Positions 9,006-17,301 of a stretch of DNA of 64,000 bases are shown here, in pieces. The stretch lies in NCBI RefSeq assembly GCF_002975275.1, contig NZ_PCOQ01000005.1:124001-188000 (forward strand), written 5' to 3'. The DNA comes from Achromobacter sp. MYb9. Lineage in GTDB: Bacteria; Pseudomonadota; Gammaproteobacteria; Burkholderiales; Burkholderiaceae_B. The first letter of the stretch is position 1. Each line of letters begins with the position of its first letter. The notes below the pieces were generated by a model. That model did not search any database. It worked only from the letters and a program-made list of their open reading frames with translations, and had not been told where the DNA came from. A program made the translations under genes and the position numbers.

Positions 9006-9740
9006 TTAGCGTGTCTTGGCGCGTGTCGGTTTTTTGGCCGGCGCCGCCTTGGCCGTGCCTGTCTTTGCCGTTGCCGACTTGCCGGCGCCCGCGCGAGCGG
9101 TCTCTTTCGGCGCCGGGGCCGTGACGGCGTGGAGCTGCTCCATCCACATCAGCGCGTCCGTATACGACAGGAACTGCTGCAGATAGCCCGGCGACAGCTC
9201 TCGCATCAACGACAGCGCGCGGTGCACCAGTTGATTGGAATTGAGCGGGCCGGCGTTTTTGTGCACCTGTTCCTGCGACTGGCGCACCTGGCGGTCTGCG
9301 CTGACCCGTGACCAGACGCCGCGGAAATAATCCAGCATCTGCACGTCGGGATAGGTGGCCCGCAGGCCCAGCGTGTCGCGCGTCCAGCCGCTGACGCCGC
9401 CGGGCGGATCCGGGTCGGCCAGGTAATCGATCAGGCCGGCTAGGGCGCCGGCGCTGCGGGCGGCCTCCGAGGCGCCGGCATCGGCGGCCGCGGAATCGGC
9501 CAGGGAATCGGCCTCCAGCCGGCCTTCATAAGCATGCAGCAAATCGGCCAGCCTTGCGTCCAGCAACTGCCGCGCCAGGCCGTCCATCGCCGCCGCGCGC
9601 CGGGCCATGGCGTCCAGGAAACGGAAACGCACCGGGTCGACGCGGTCCGCCCCGCTGTCGCGCCAGGCGTCCAGCGTAGCCTGCGCGTCGCGCGCGCCGC
9701 CAAAGCTGCCGTCACTGCCCACGCGGCTTTTCCGGGTCAT
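9006..9740 (-). CDS. DUF2894-type protein of the DUF802 operon
   Basis: 244 residues from the ATG at 9740; an in-frame ATG at 9773 is also possible. The N-terminal half is helical (DAMARRAAAMDGLARQLLDA). Next comes a conserved-looking core (LIDYLADPD, then MLDYFRGVWSRVSADRQVRQ) and LSPGYLQQFLSYTDALMWMEQL. An Ala/Lys/Thr-rich basic tail ends the protein. There is no signal peptide or TM helix, so it is probably cytosolic. It is the last gene of the four-gene operon and overlaps the OmpA-like gene by 29 bp. The family name is from memory; the function is unknown. Confidence 0.7.
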   Translation of the reverse strand: MTRKSRVGSDGSFGGARDAQATLDAWRDSGADRVDPVRFRFLDAMARRAAAMDGLARQLLDARLADLLHAYEGRLEADSLADSAAADAGASEAARSAGALAGLIDYLADPDPPGGVSGWTRDTLGLRATYPDVQMLDYFRGVWSRVSADRQVRQSQEQVHKNAGPLNSNQLVHRALSLMRELSPGYLQQFLSYTDALMWMEQLHAVTAPAPKETARAGAGKSATAKTGTAKAAPAKKPTRAKTR

Positions 9741-10362
9741 TGGACGGCTTGGGAATCGGCGTGATCTCCACACGGCGGTTCTTGGCGCGTCCCGCTTCGT
9801 CGGCGTTCGACGCCACCGGCTGTTCGGAGCCGAATGCGGCCGCGAAGACGGTGGAGGCGGGCACGCCTTCGTCGATCAGCGCCCGCGTGACCGTCAGGGC
9901 GCGTTGCGCCGACAAGTCCCAGTTGTCCGCGAAGCGGCGGTTGCCTTCGCGCACCTGCTGGTCATCGGTATAGCCGCTGACCATCAGGATTTCGTCGTGC
10001 GTCTTCAGATAGGCGGACAGCGGCTCGATCAGGGATTTCAGGACGTCGCGGCCTTCGGGCTGCAATTGGTCGGAATTCAACGCGAACAGCACGCTGCCGC
10101 TGATGCCGATGCGCCCGTTGATCAGTGTGACGCGGCCAGCCGCCAGCGGGCCCGCCAGCGCCTGCTCCAGCGTTTCTCGCCGTTGCGTTTCTTCCTGGCG
10201 CTGCTTGACCTCTTCTTCCAGCTGTGTCGAGAGTTGCAACTGCACGCCGATCACGCTGACCAGGATCAGCACGAAGGCGCCCAGCAGCACCGACATCAGG
10301 TCGCCGAAGACGGCCCAAACCGGTGCGGTTGCCTCGACGCCGCCATCGATGTCCTCGCTCAT
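9712..10362 (-). CDS. MotB/ZorB-like OmpA-domain membrane protein
   Basis: 216 residues. A short cytosolic N-terminus leads into one TM helix (about 15-42, WAVFGDLMSVLLGAFVLILV). Asp21 sits at the cytosolic edge of that helix, where MotB and ZorB carry their ion-binding Asp. A coiled-coil segment (EEEVKQRQEETQRRETL) follows, then an OmpA-type peptidoglycan-binding domain (about 80-200; GYTDDQQ, NWDLSAQRA, AGRAKNRRVEI). The start overlaps the DUF802 stop by 4 bp. It is inferred to be the stator B-subunit paired with the upstream channel protein. Confidence 0.85.
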   Translation of the reverse strand: MSEDIDGGVEATAPVWAVFGDLMSVLLGAFVLILVSVIGVQLQLSTQLEEEVKQRQEETQRRETLEQALAGPLAAGRVTLINGRIGISGSVLFALNSDQLQPEGRDVLKSLIEPLSAYLKTHDEILMVSGYTDDQQVREGNRRFADNWDLSAQRALTVTRALIDEGVPASTVFAAAFGSEQPVASNADEAGRAKNRRVEITPIPKPSNDPEKPRGQ

Positions 10363-13300
10363 GCGGCTTCGGCTCCGGCGGTGGCGCGCTGGATCGCCAG
10401 TTGCTGCAGATTTTCGATGATCTGCTTTTGCGACATCAGGCTCAGGTCGACCACTTCACGGGCCTGCGCCACGTAATAGGACAGTTGTTCATCGCCGCGC
10501 GCGATGGACTTGTCCAGCGCGGCTTCGATGCGTTGCAGGTGGGCGACGAGCTTGTCGTTGGACTCGCCGAACAGCTGCACCGCGACGCCGAACGATTCAC
10601 CCAGGCTGGCCACTTCCACGGCGCTGCGGGTGACGTGGGCGGCGACGTCCGTGAGCTTGCCGGTTTCGGCTTCGACCCGGTCGGTGAACTGCGTGCCGAC
10701 GCGTTCCAGTAGTTCGGCCGACGAGGCGACCAACGCGTCCACGGCCGTGCGTTGCTCGGCCGCAGTGTGGTTCACGGCGGTCAGCAACGTGTCCAGCGTG
10801 TCGAGCAGGCGGTTGCGTTCTTCCAGCATGTCGTTGTCGCGCACCATGCTGTCGGACAGCTTCTGGCGCAGTTCGCCGATGACCTCGGCAGCCGCCTTCG
10901 GGGCCTCGGACGCGGCTTGCACCAGGCGGCCGATCTCGGCGATGGTGTCGCTGGCGTGCGCTTGCGTCTGCGAGGTGATGTCGTGGGCGGTCTGGGCCAG
11001 CGTGTCGCAGATCTGCTGCTGTTGGCTCGCGGTGGCGGCGCCGGCCTGTTCCCATTCCTGGCGCAGCGCATCGGCCATGCCGGCCAGCTTTTCGGTCCAG
11101 GCGGCCAGGCGCGCGTCGTCGCTGGACGCCAGCGCGGCTTGCAGGCCGGTGTGCGATTGGTCCAACGCTTGCAGCAGCGCCGCCGAGTGTTGCTCGAACG
11201 CGGCGGCGGCGGTTTCCAGGGCTTGGCGGTTGCCGGCGGCCAATTGCTCGCCGACCTGTTCCTGGCGCGTCTGCGCATCGGTCCAGGCCTGCGTGACATG
11301 GCTTGCCGCCGTTTCCAGACGGGCGGATACGTCTTGCAGCAGGCCGGCCTGCGCCTGGGTCTGCGTGGTGATTTCACGGGTGGCCTGGGTCAGCGTGTCG
11401 CTGAGCGCCTGTTGGCGGTCGGCGGCTTGCACGCCGGCCAGTTCCCATTCCTGGCCCAGCGCATCGGCCATCGCGGCCAGCTTGCCGGTCCAGGCGGACA
11501 AGCGTTCTTCGTCCTTCGCGGCCAACGCGGCTTGCAGGTCCGCATGCGATTGGTCCAGCGTGCGCAGCAGCGCGGCCGAGTGCTCGCCGAAGGCGGCGGC
11601 GGCGCTGGACAGGGCGTGCTGGTTGTCCGCAGCCAGCTTTTCGCCGACCTGTTCCTGGCGCGCTTGCGCGTCGGTCCATGCCTGCGTGACCTCGCGCGCG
11701 GCCGACTCAAGGCGGGCCGATACGGTTTCCAGCAGACGGGCTTGCGCCTCGTTCCGGGTGGCGACGTCTTGCGCGGTCAGGGCCAGCGTGTCGCTGATTT
11801 CCTGTTGGCGGACCACAGTATGGTCGCCGGCCGCCTTCCATTCCTGGCCCAGCGCCGCGGCCATCGTGGCGAGCGTGCCGGTCCAGGCGGTCAGGCGTTG
11901 TTCGTCCTTCGCGGCCAGCGCGGCTTGCAGGTCGGCATGTGACTGATCCAACGTGCGCAAGAGCGACGTTGCGTGCTGCTCGAAGGCCGCCGCGGCAGTG
12001 GTCAGGGCCTGCTGGTTGTCGGCAGCCAGCTTTTCGCTGACCTGTTCCTGGCGGGACAACGCGGTGTTCCATTGGTCGGACACGCGGGTGGCCGCCGTTT
12101 CCAGGCGGGTGGACACGCTTTCAAGCAGCAGTGCCTGGGCTTCGGTCTGGGACGTGACATCGCGGGCAGTGCGGGCAAGCGCATCCGACCAGGCGGCCAG
12201 GCGCTCGTGGTCCTTGGCAGCCAGTGCGGCCTGCAGGTCGGCGTGCGACTGCTCCAGGGTGCGCAGCAGCGACGCCGAATGCTGCTCGAACGCGGCGGCG
12301 GCGGTCGTCAGGGCTTGCTGGTTGTCCGTGGCGAGTTTTTCGCCGACCTGTTCCTGGCGGGAAAGCGCGGCTTCCCAGCGGTCGGACACGTTGTTCGCGG
12401 CGGCTTCCATGCGCGCCGACACGCCTTCCAGCAGGCTGGCTTGCGTGGCGGCCTGAGCGTTGATGTCGCGCACGGCTTGCGCCAGCGCGTCGCTGATGGC
12501 CTGCTGGCGGTCGGCGGCTTGCGCGCCGGACTGCTGCCATTCCTGGCGCAGGGTGGCGCCCATCGCGCCCAGCGTTTCGGTCCATGCGGCCAGGCGTTGC
12601 TGGTCGCGCGAGGCCAGCTCGGATTGCAGCAGCGAGTGCGATTGGTTCAAGGTGCGCAGCAGCGAGGCGGAGTGCTGCTCGAAACTGGCGGCGGCTGCGG
12701 TCAGGGCTTGCAGGTTGTCGCCCGCCAGCTTTTCACTGACCCGCTCTTGCCGCGACAGCGCGGACGCCCAGGCGTTGGACATGTCGCCCGACGAGGCTTC
12801 CAGCCGCGCGGAGACGCCGTCCAGCAGGGCGGACGAGCGTTGTTCAAAGGTCTGCGCAAAGCGGTCCAGCGACGCGCGAAGGTCCTGGGCCAGCGTCTCG
12901 CTTGCCCGCTGCTGACCGGCCAGGGCCTGGCTCCAGATGTCGGCAACGGTGGCGGTGGATGCCTGGAAACCCGAGGTCAGGCTGGCCAACTGCTGCTGCA
13001 CGGCCTGAGTCACCGTGTCTTGCAGGCTGGCGGTTTCGCGTGACAGGCTTTCCATCGTGGCCTGCACCACGGGCTGCAAGGCCACGCCGGCGGAACGCGC
13101 GCTTTCCGCCACGCCTTCCTTCATGGACTGTTCCATCACGGCGGCCAGCCGGGCGTACGCCGCCTCGGCCTTGCCCTGGAACACGTCCTGGCTGGCCAGT
13201 TGCCGCTCGTTGATGGCGTGCGTCTGCTTTTCCATGTTTTGCATCATGGATTGCAACCGATCGACCAGCGTGGGCATGGCGTCGGCCTGCCGTTGCATCA

Positions 13301-13961
13301 CTTCAGCCTGCCGTTGCAGCAGCTTGAAGGATTCTTCGCGCTGATAGCTTTGCGAGTACACCCGCAGCGTGGTCGCGATCTTCGTGTCCAGCAGTTGCGC
13401 GGCCTGCACGCGTTCGCGGCGGCACAGCGCGGCCAGCAGGCCCAGCATGGCGGAGGTCGCCACGCCGGCGATGGACGTGCCGAACGCGAAACCCAGTCCC
13501 TTGACCGGCGCGGCCAACGACGCGCGGATCGCGCCCAGGTCGGTGGCGCTTTCCAGCGCCATGCCGGTGCCGCGCAGGGTCACGACCATGCCCAGGAACG
13601 TGCCCAGCATGCCCAGCAATACCAACAGGCCCACCAGATAAGGCGTGAGCGCCGGACCAGGCAGGCCGACTCGCTCGCCTTCCACCCGCAGCCGCGCCGC
13701 GTTGCGCAGGCTGGGATGCAACTGGTCCAGCCAGGAACCCAGGCTGGCCGGCGCTTCCGACAGACCGGTGGCCGACCGCGTCAGGCTGGCGGTGGCTTGC
13801 TGGTAGCGCAGCAGCTCCAGCGTGCCCGCCAGATAGCAGACGCCGATCAGTAGCGTCACGGCCAGCGCCAGCGGGTTGGTGCCCGCATAGCCCGCGCCGA
13901 TCCAGCCCACGACGGCCAGACCGGCCAGGAAAACCACGAAATTGATCAGATACTTGGACAT
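10359..13961 (-). CDS. DUF802 protein: MotA/ZorA-like channel subunit with giant repeat tail
   Basis: 1200 residues. Four TM helices lie in the first 180 residues (about 5-24, 31-50, 107-128, 157-180). The segment LGMLGTFLGMVVTLRGTG (117-134), followed by PVKGLGFAFGTSIAGVATSAMLG (152-174), matches the MotA/TolQ/ExbB channel signature. The rest is soluble, Ala/Gln-rich and probably coiled coil. It contains five tandem units (residues 398-528, 529-630, 631-761, 762-892, 893-1003) and then a non-repeated C-terminal helix-rich region. The start at 13961 follows the DUF3348 stop by 10 bases with CGGGACA as RBS. The architecture recalls ZorA, with a 4-TM channel plus a long intracellular tail. Confidence 0.82.
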   Translation of the reverse strand: MSKYLINFVVFLAGLAVVGWIGAGYAGTNPLALAVTLLIGVCYLAGTLELLRYQQATASLTRSATGLSEAPASLGSWLDQLHPSLRNAARLRVEGERVGLPGPALTPYLVGLLVLLGMLGTFLGMVVTLRGTGMALESATDLGAIRASLAAPVKGLGFAFGTSIAGVATSAMLGLLAALCRRERVQAAQLLDTKIATTLRVYSQSYQREESFKLLQRQAEVMQRQADAMPTLVDRLQSMMQNMEKQTHAINERQLASQDVFQGKAEAAYARLAAVMEQSMKEGVAESARSAGVALQPVVQATMESLSRETASLQDTVTQAVQQQLASLTSGFQASTATVADIWSQALAGQQRASETLAQDLRASLDRFAQTFEQRSSALLDGVSARLEASSGDMSNAWASALSRQERVSEKLAGDNLQALTAAAASFEQHSASLLRTLNQSHSLLQSELASRDQQRLAAWTETLGAMGATLRQEWQQSGAQAADRQQAISDALAQAVRDINAQAATQASLLEGVSARMEAAANNVSDRWEAALSRQEQVGEKLATDNQQALTTAAAAFEQHSASLLRTLEQSHADLQAALAAKDHERLAAWSDALARTARDVTSQTEAQALLLESVSTRLETAATRVSDQWNTALSRQEQVSEKLAADNQQALTTAAAAFEQHATSLLRTLDQSHADLQAALAAKDEQRLTAWTGTLATMAAALGQEWKAAGDHTVVRQQEISDTLALTAQDVATRNEAQARLLETVSARLESAAREVTQAWTDAQARQEQVGEKLAADNQHALSSAAAAFGEHSAALLRTLDQSHADLQAALAAKDEERLSAWTGKLAAMADALGQEWELAGVQAADRQQALSDTLTQATREITTQTQAQAGLLQDVSARLETAASHVTQAWTDAQTRQEQVGEQLAAGNRQALETAAAAFEQHSAALLQALDQSHTGLQAALASSDDARLAAWTEKLAGMADALRQEWEQAGAATASQQQQICDTLAQTAHDITSQTQAHASDTIAEIGRLVQAASEAPKAAAEVIGELRQKLSDSMVRDNDMLEERNRLLDTLDTLLTAVNHTAAEQRTAVDALVASSAELLERVGTQFTDRVEAETGKLTDVAAHVTRSAVEVASLGESFGVAVQLFGESNDKLVAHLQRIEAALDKSIARGDEQLSYYVAQAREVVDLSLMSQKQIIENLQQLAIQRATAGAEAA
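10953..12770 (-). repeat. Five tandem 393-bp coding repeats in the DUF802 gene
   Basis: Units begin at a Trp codon at 12770, 12377, 12071, 11678 and 11285 (minus strand). Units 1, 3 and 4 are each exactly 131 codons. Unit 2 is 102 codons, an in-frame loss of 29 codons after LAAWSDAL. Unit 5 fades out after 111 codons. Shared protein blocks are RQEQVGEKLA, AAAAFEQHSA, QSHADLQAALA, QEW...RQQ and LLE.VSARLE. A weaker relative precedes unit 1. Confidence 0.92.
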
Positions 13962-13971
13962 AGTGTCCCGG

Positions 13972-14709
13972 TTAGCTGGCGCGAAGGGCGGCAAGCAGCC
14001 CTTCGACCGGTTGTAAACGAACATCCAATTCGGCAAGCAGGACGCTCCGCATATCCTTGCGGAACACGTCCAGCCATGCGCCGGGTGTTATCGGCGCGTC
14101 CGTGGCTTCGGCGGCTTCCGCCGCTTCGGCCAGGCGCAGCCGTTCAAAATGGCCGGCAAGCAGCTTGGGGATGACGCCCAACAGGGCGCGCTCCTTGGGC
14201 AGCAGGGCGCGGTCCATGATGGCATCCACCACCGCCAGACGCGTCATCTCGCCGTTTTTGGCCGCGACCATCCCGCGCAGGCGACTACGCAGATTGCCCA
14301 CGCTGGTCTCCATCGTGTGCTGCAACGACTGATAACGCTGCCGGAAATTCGAGTAATCCGCTTCGGCTTCCGCGATGGCCGCCGGCTTCTTGGCCGAGGC
14401 TTGTCCGGGAAGAGGCCGTTTGGCGGCCGTGGCCGCCGTGTCGCTGGCAATGGCGTCCGCCAGCGTGGTCCGGACGCGCTGGCACTCGCGTTCCTCGGCA
14501 TTGCTGAACGTCCGCGCGCCGGGAGCGATCACCGGCGGGCGGGTATTCAAGGCCGCGGACAGCGCGATCGCGTCCGTCCAGCCGAGCCATTGGCTCAGAT
14601 GGTCAGAAAGCGATTGCCTGGATTCCGGAACGTCGACATCCGTCAGGCGAGTCAGCAAGCGAATGAGCGTCGGGCCGCTTAAACCTGTGCGCTGTGGGGC
14701 TTGCAACAT
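13972..14709 (-). CDS. DUF3348 family protein, first gene of the DUF802 operon
   Basis: 245 residues, no signal peptide or TM helix. The N-terminus (LSGPTLIRLLTRLTDVDVPE, then SLSDHLSQWLGWTDAIALS) matches what I recall of DUF3348 proteins, which occur upstream of DUF802 genes in Burkholderia, Bordetella and Achromobacter. The remainder is charged and helical, including YSNFRQRYQSLQHTMETSVGNLR. It is followed after 10 bp by the channel gene, so the four genes form one transcript. The function is unknown; it may be a cytosolic partner of the tail. Confidence 0.75.
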   Translation of the reverse strand: MLQAPQRTGLSGPTLIRLLTRLTDVDVPESRQSLSDHLSQWLGWTDAIALSAALNTRPPVIAPGARTFSNAEERECQRVRTTLADAIASDTAATAAKRPLPGQASAKKPAAIAEAEADYSNFRQRYQSLQHTMETSVGNLRSRLRGMVAAKNGEMTRLAVVDAIMDRALLPKERALLGVIPKLLAGHFERLRLAEAAEAAEATDAPITPGAWLDVFRKDMRSVLLAELDVRLQPVEGLLAALRAS

Positions 14710-14911
14710 ACCACCAGAGTCAAAAAGGGGGGAGTTTACACGGTGGGGCGAGGGGAAAGGGGGCGCGGCGGCAGGCGCCGGTTAAAAAATGGGGTCGCAT
14801 CAATGCCCGGGTGCAACAGTGTGACGGGTCGGGCGGGCGCCGGCGAGGCCTGCGGTGGTAGATTAGTTTCCAGGCCCGGGCCAGCAGGAGCGAGCGCATG
14901 GCGGCATTCCG

Positions 14912-16141
14912 ATGGATATTCTGATCTTGAACGCGTCACGCGCGTTGGCTGCGGGTGATCCGATCAGCGCGCTGAACCATGTTGCGTTGCGCGACGACGC
15001 GCCGGCACTGGCGTTGCGCGGGATCGCGATGGCGCAATTGGGGGACTTTGCACGGGCCAAGGCGCTATTGCGCCGCGCGACGAAAGCCTTCGGCGCGCAG
15101 GACGTCATCGCCCGCGCCCGCTGCGTGGTGGCCGAGGCCGAGGTGGCGCTGGCCTCGCGCGACCTAGCCTGGCCCGAAAAGTCGTTGGCCGCCGCCCGCG
15201 CGACGCTGCTGGCGCAGGGCGACACGGTCAATGCCGCGCATGCCGCGCAGCTTCAGGCGCGTCGGCAACTGCTGGTCGGACGGCCCGATGACGCCGGCCA
15301 GATCTTGGACGGCGTGGATGCGACGGCCCTGCCCGCGGCATCGCGGGCAATCCATGAATTGATCCGGGCCGGCATCGCATTGCGCCGGGTCCAGGCGTCG
15401 GCCGCAAGCGCGGCATTGGCGCGTGCCGCGGGCGCGGCGCGGCAGGCAGGCATTCCGGCGTTATTGGCGGAAGTGGACCAGACGTTCCGGGCGCTGCATG
15501 CGCCGGCCGGCCGCCGGGTGTCGCAGGACGGGGTCCACGACATGCCGCTGGGCGAGGTGGAAGCGCTGATGGCGTCAGCGGCGTTGATCATCGACGCATG
15601 CCGCAACGTCTTGCGGCGCGAGGGCCGAATGGTGTCGCTGGCCAGCCGCCCCGTGCTATTCGCGCTGGCGCGGATGCTGGCCGAGGCATGGCCGCGGGAC
15701 GTGTCGCGCGAACTGCTGATCGCCCAGGCCTTTCGGACCGGCTTCCAGGACGAGTCACACCGTGTGCGCCTGCGCGTGGAAATCGGGCGTTTGCGCGCGA
15801 CGATGCACCCCTTGGCCGGCGTCCATGCGACGAAGCACGGCTTTGTCTTGCGTCCGGAGGGCGCGCCCAAGGTGGTCGTGCTGGCCCGCCCGGTGGATGT
15901 GGCGGACCGCGATCAGGCCGCCGTGCTGGCCTGTTTGGCCGATGGGCAGGCGTGGTCGAGTTCCGCCTTGGCGCTGGCGCTGGGGGCCAGCCAGCGCACG
16001 GTGCAGCGGGCGCTGGATGCGTTGGCGGCGGCCGGGCAGGCGCAGCCGTTGGGGCACGGACGGGCGCGCCGCTGGATGACGCCGCCGGTGCCGGGTTTCA
16101 CGACAAGCTTGTTACTCCCTGCGTTGTTGTCCGATCAGTAG
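14912..16141 (+). CDS. HTH-type regulator with TPR-like N-terminus
   Basis: 409 residues. Residues 1-190 are Ala-rich helical hairpins resembling TPR units (ALRGIAMAQLGDFARAKALLRRA). Residues about 245-310 (PRDVSRELLIAQAFRTGF, then RVRLRVEIGRLRATMHPLAG) look like an OmpR/SARP-type winged helix. Residues about 340-395 (WSSSALALALGASQRTVQRALDALAAAGQ) form a second winged HTH. It is therefore probably a DNA-binding regulator. The next gene starts within 32 bp on the same strand, so the pair is probably an operon. The ligand and targets are unknown. Confidence 0.7.
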   Translation: MDILILNASRALAAGDPISALNHVALRDDAPALALRGIAMAQLGDFARAKALLRRATKAFGAQDVIARARCVVAEAEVALASRDLAWPEKSLAAARATLLAQGDTVNAAHAAQLQARRQLLVGRPDDAGQILDGVDATALPAASRAIHELIRAGIALRRVQASAASAALARAAGAARQAGIPALLAEVDQTFRALHAPAGRRVSQDGVHDMPLGEVEALMASAALIIDACRNVLRREGRMVSLASRPVLFALARMLAEAWPRDVSRELLIAQAFRTGFQDESHRVRLRVEIGRLRATMHPLAGVHATKHGFVLRPEGAPKVVVLARPVDVADRDQAAVLACLADGQAWSSSALALALGASQRTVQRALDALAAAGQAQPLGHGRARRWMTPPVPGFTTSLLLPALLSDQ

Positions 16142-16172
16142 CATGAAGTCTCCTACTAACCAGGATGCAATC

Positions 16173-16805
16173 ATGAAACGAACCCAAGCCCAGATCCTCC
16201 GTGAATACGGCCCGTTCCCCGGCGTCGACAACGTGCACGGCGTCACGTTCGATGGCGATCAGGTGTGGATGGCCGTGGGGGAAAAACTCGTCTCGCTGGA
16301 TCCGGCCACCGGCGTCACGGCGCGCGCGCTGGACGTCGCGGCCAGCGCCGGCACGGCCTTCGACGGCAAGCACCTCTATCAAATCGCCGACGGGCGCATT
16401 CAAAAGCTGGACCCCAAGAGCGGCCGCGTGCTGGCGACGATCCCGGCCCCGGGCGGTGGCGGCGATTCCGGCATGGCCTGGGCCGAGGGCTCGCTGTGGG
16501 TGGGCCAGTACCCGCAGCGCAAGATCCATCAGGTGGATCCCGAGACCGGCCGCGTGCTGCGCACGATTGATTCCGACCGCTATGTCACTGGCGTCACGTG
16601 GGTGGACGGCCAGCTTTGGCACGGCACCTGGGAGAACGACGCGAGCGAACTGCGGCGCCTGGAGCCCGCGACGGGCGACGTCCTGGAAAGCGTCGAGATG
16701 CCTGCGGGTATGGGCGTTTCGGGCCTGGAGTCGGATGGGGCGGACCGCTTTTTTTGCGGTGGCGGCAATAGCGGCAAGGTCAGGGCGGTGCGGCGGCCCG
16801 GGTAG
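16173..16805 (+). CDS. Vgb/glutamine-cyclotransferase-like beta-propeller protein
   Basis: 210 residues from the ATG at 16173 (AGGATG upstream); the ATG at 16143 would add ten residues and abut the previous stop. It contains repeated blades of about 45 residues with the patterns GVTFDGDQVWMA, AGTAFDGKHLYQI, SGMAWAEGSLWVGQY and GVTWVDGQLWHGTW, each followed by L(D/E)P.TG.V. This is the Vgb/SMP-30-like propeller found in proteins often annotated as glutamine cyclotransferase. It has no signal peptide, so it is cytosolic. The reaction is unproven. A role as sensor or target of the HTH regulator upstream is only context inference. Confidence 0.72.
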   Translation: MKRTQAQILREYGPFPGVDNVHGVTFDGDQVWMAVGEKLVSLDPATGVTARALDVAASAGTAFDGKHLYQIADGRIQKLDPKSGRVLATIPAPGGGGDSGMAWAEGSLWVGQYPQRKIHQVDPETGRVLRTIDSDRYVTGVTWVDGQLWHGTWENDASELRRLEPATGDVLESVEMPAGMGVSGLESDGADRFFCGGGNSGKVRAVRRPG

Positions 16806-16833
16806 AATCGAGAGGGATCGGGGCTTGTTTTAG

Positions 16834-16850
16834 CAGGCCCGAAGGGCCTG
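16834..16850. repeat. Short hairpin between two plus-strand genes
   Basis: Seven-bp perfect arms CAGGCCC / GGGCCTG with a GAA loop. No T-run follows on the plus strand. It may be a weak terminator of the propeller gene or a regulatory element of the secreted protein gene that starts 27 bp further on. Confidence 0.3.
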
Positions 16851-16876
16851 GCCCTGTACCTCTCACTGGGAAACGC

Positions 16877-17248
16877 ATGAAGCTTGCTCCATTTGGCATT
16901 TTCGGAATGGCCGTCATCGGCTTTGCGGCGCACGCCGAGCCGCTGGTCATCCCGACACCGGAGCAGGCGCACGCCGCCGTGGTCACGCTGCTGGGCGACG
17001 ATCTGCCCGGCATGAAGCAGTCTCAACTGGCCATCGGCACCTGCCTGCCGGCGCCCAATCCGTCGCACAAGGGGCGCGTGTCTTGCACCACGATGCTGCT
17101 GATGCCGGCGGGCCGCTCGGAAGCGCCGATGGATTTCTACCAGGACGGCGGCAAGTGGGTGGCGTCGCCGCCCACCAACCTGACATTGCCGTTTCCCGAC
17201 CCCAAGCTGGCGAACCAGCATTGGGTGGAAGGCCAGGCCAAGCCGTAG
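16877..17248 (+). CDS. Small secreted protein of unknown function
   Basis: 123 residues. The N-terminal MKLAPFGIFGMAVIGFAAHA is a signal peptide cleaved before EPLVIP. The mature part has two Cys (in GTCLPAP and VSCTTML) that could form a periplasmic disulfide. It ends in an amphipathic stretch with no membrane anchor. I do not recognise a family. It stands alone and converges with the ferredoxin-M24 fusion gene. Confidence 0.65.
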   Translation: MKLAPFGIFGMAVIGFAAHAEPLVIPTPEQAHAAVVTLLGDDLPGMKQSQLAIGTCLPAPNPSHKGRVSCTTMLLMPAGRSEAPMDFYQDGGKWVASPPTNLTLPFPDPKLANQHWVEGQAKP

Positions 17249-17301
17249 CGCCATGCTTGTGCGGCCGCGGGCCATGCGCGCGCAGTTGGCCGCTTGGCCG
17301 T

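Noticed and set aside
10504..11946. Long plus-strand open frames (396-480 codons) opposite the DUF802 gene
   Set aside because: They are antisense to the tandem repeats, Ser/Arg/Cys- or Gly/Arg-rich with no family-like sequence and no ribosome site. GC-rich codon bias on the minus strand keeps them open.
10953..12770. CRISPR-like array
   Set aside because: The repeats are 393 bp, in frame and protein-coding. There are no short repeats with unique spacers, here or elsewhere in the window.
9006..14709. A canonical Zorya defence system
   Set aside because: ZorC, the ZorD helicase and the ZorE nuclease are absent. The partners are DUF3348- and DUF2894-type proteins, so only a ZorAB-like architecture is claimed.
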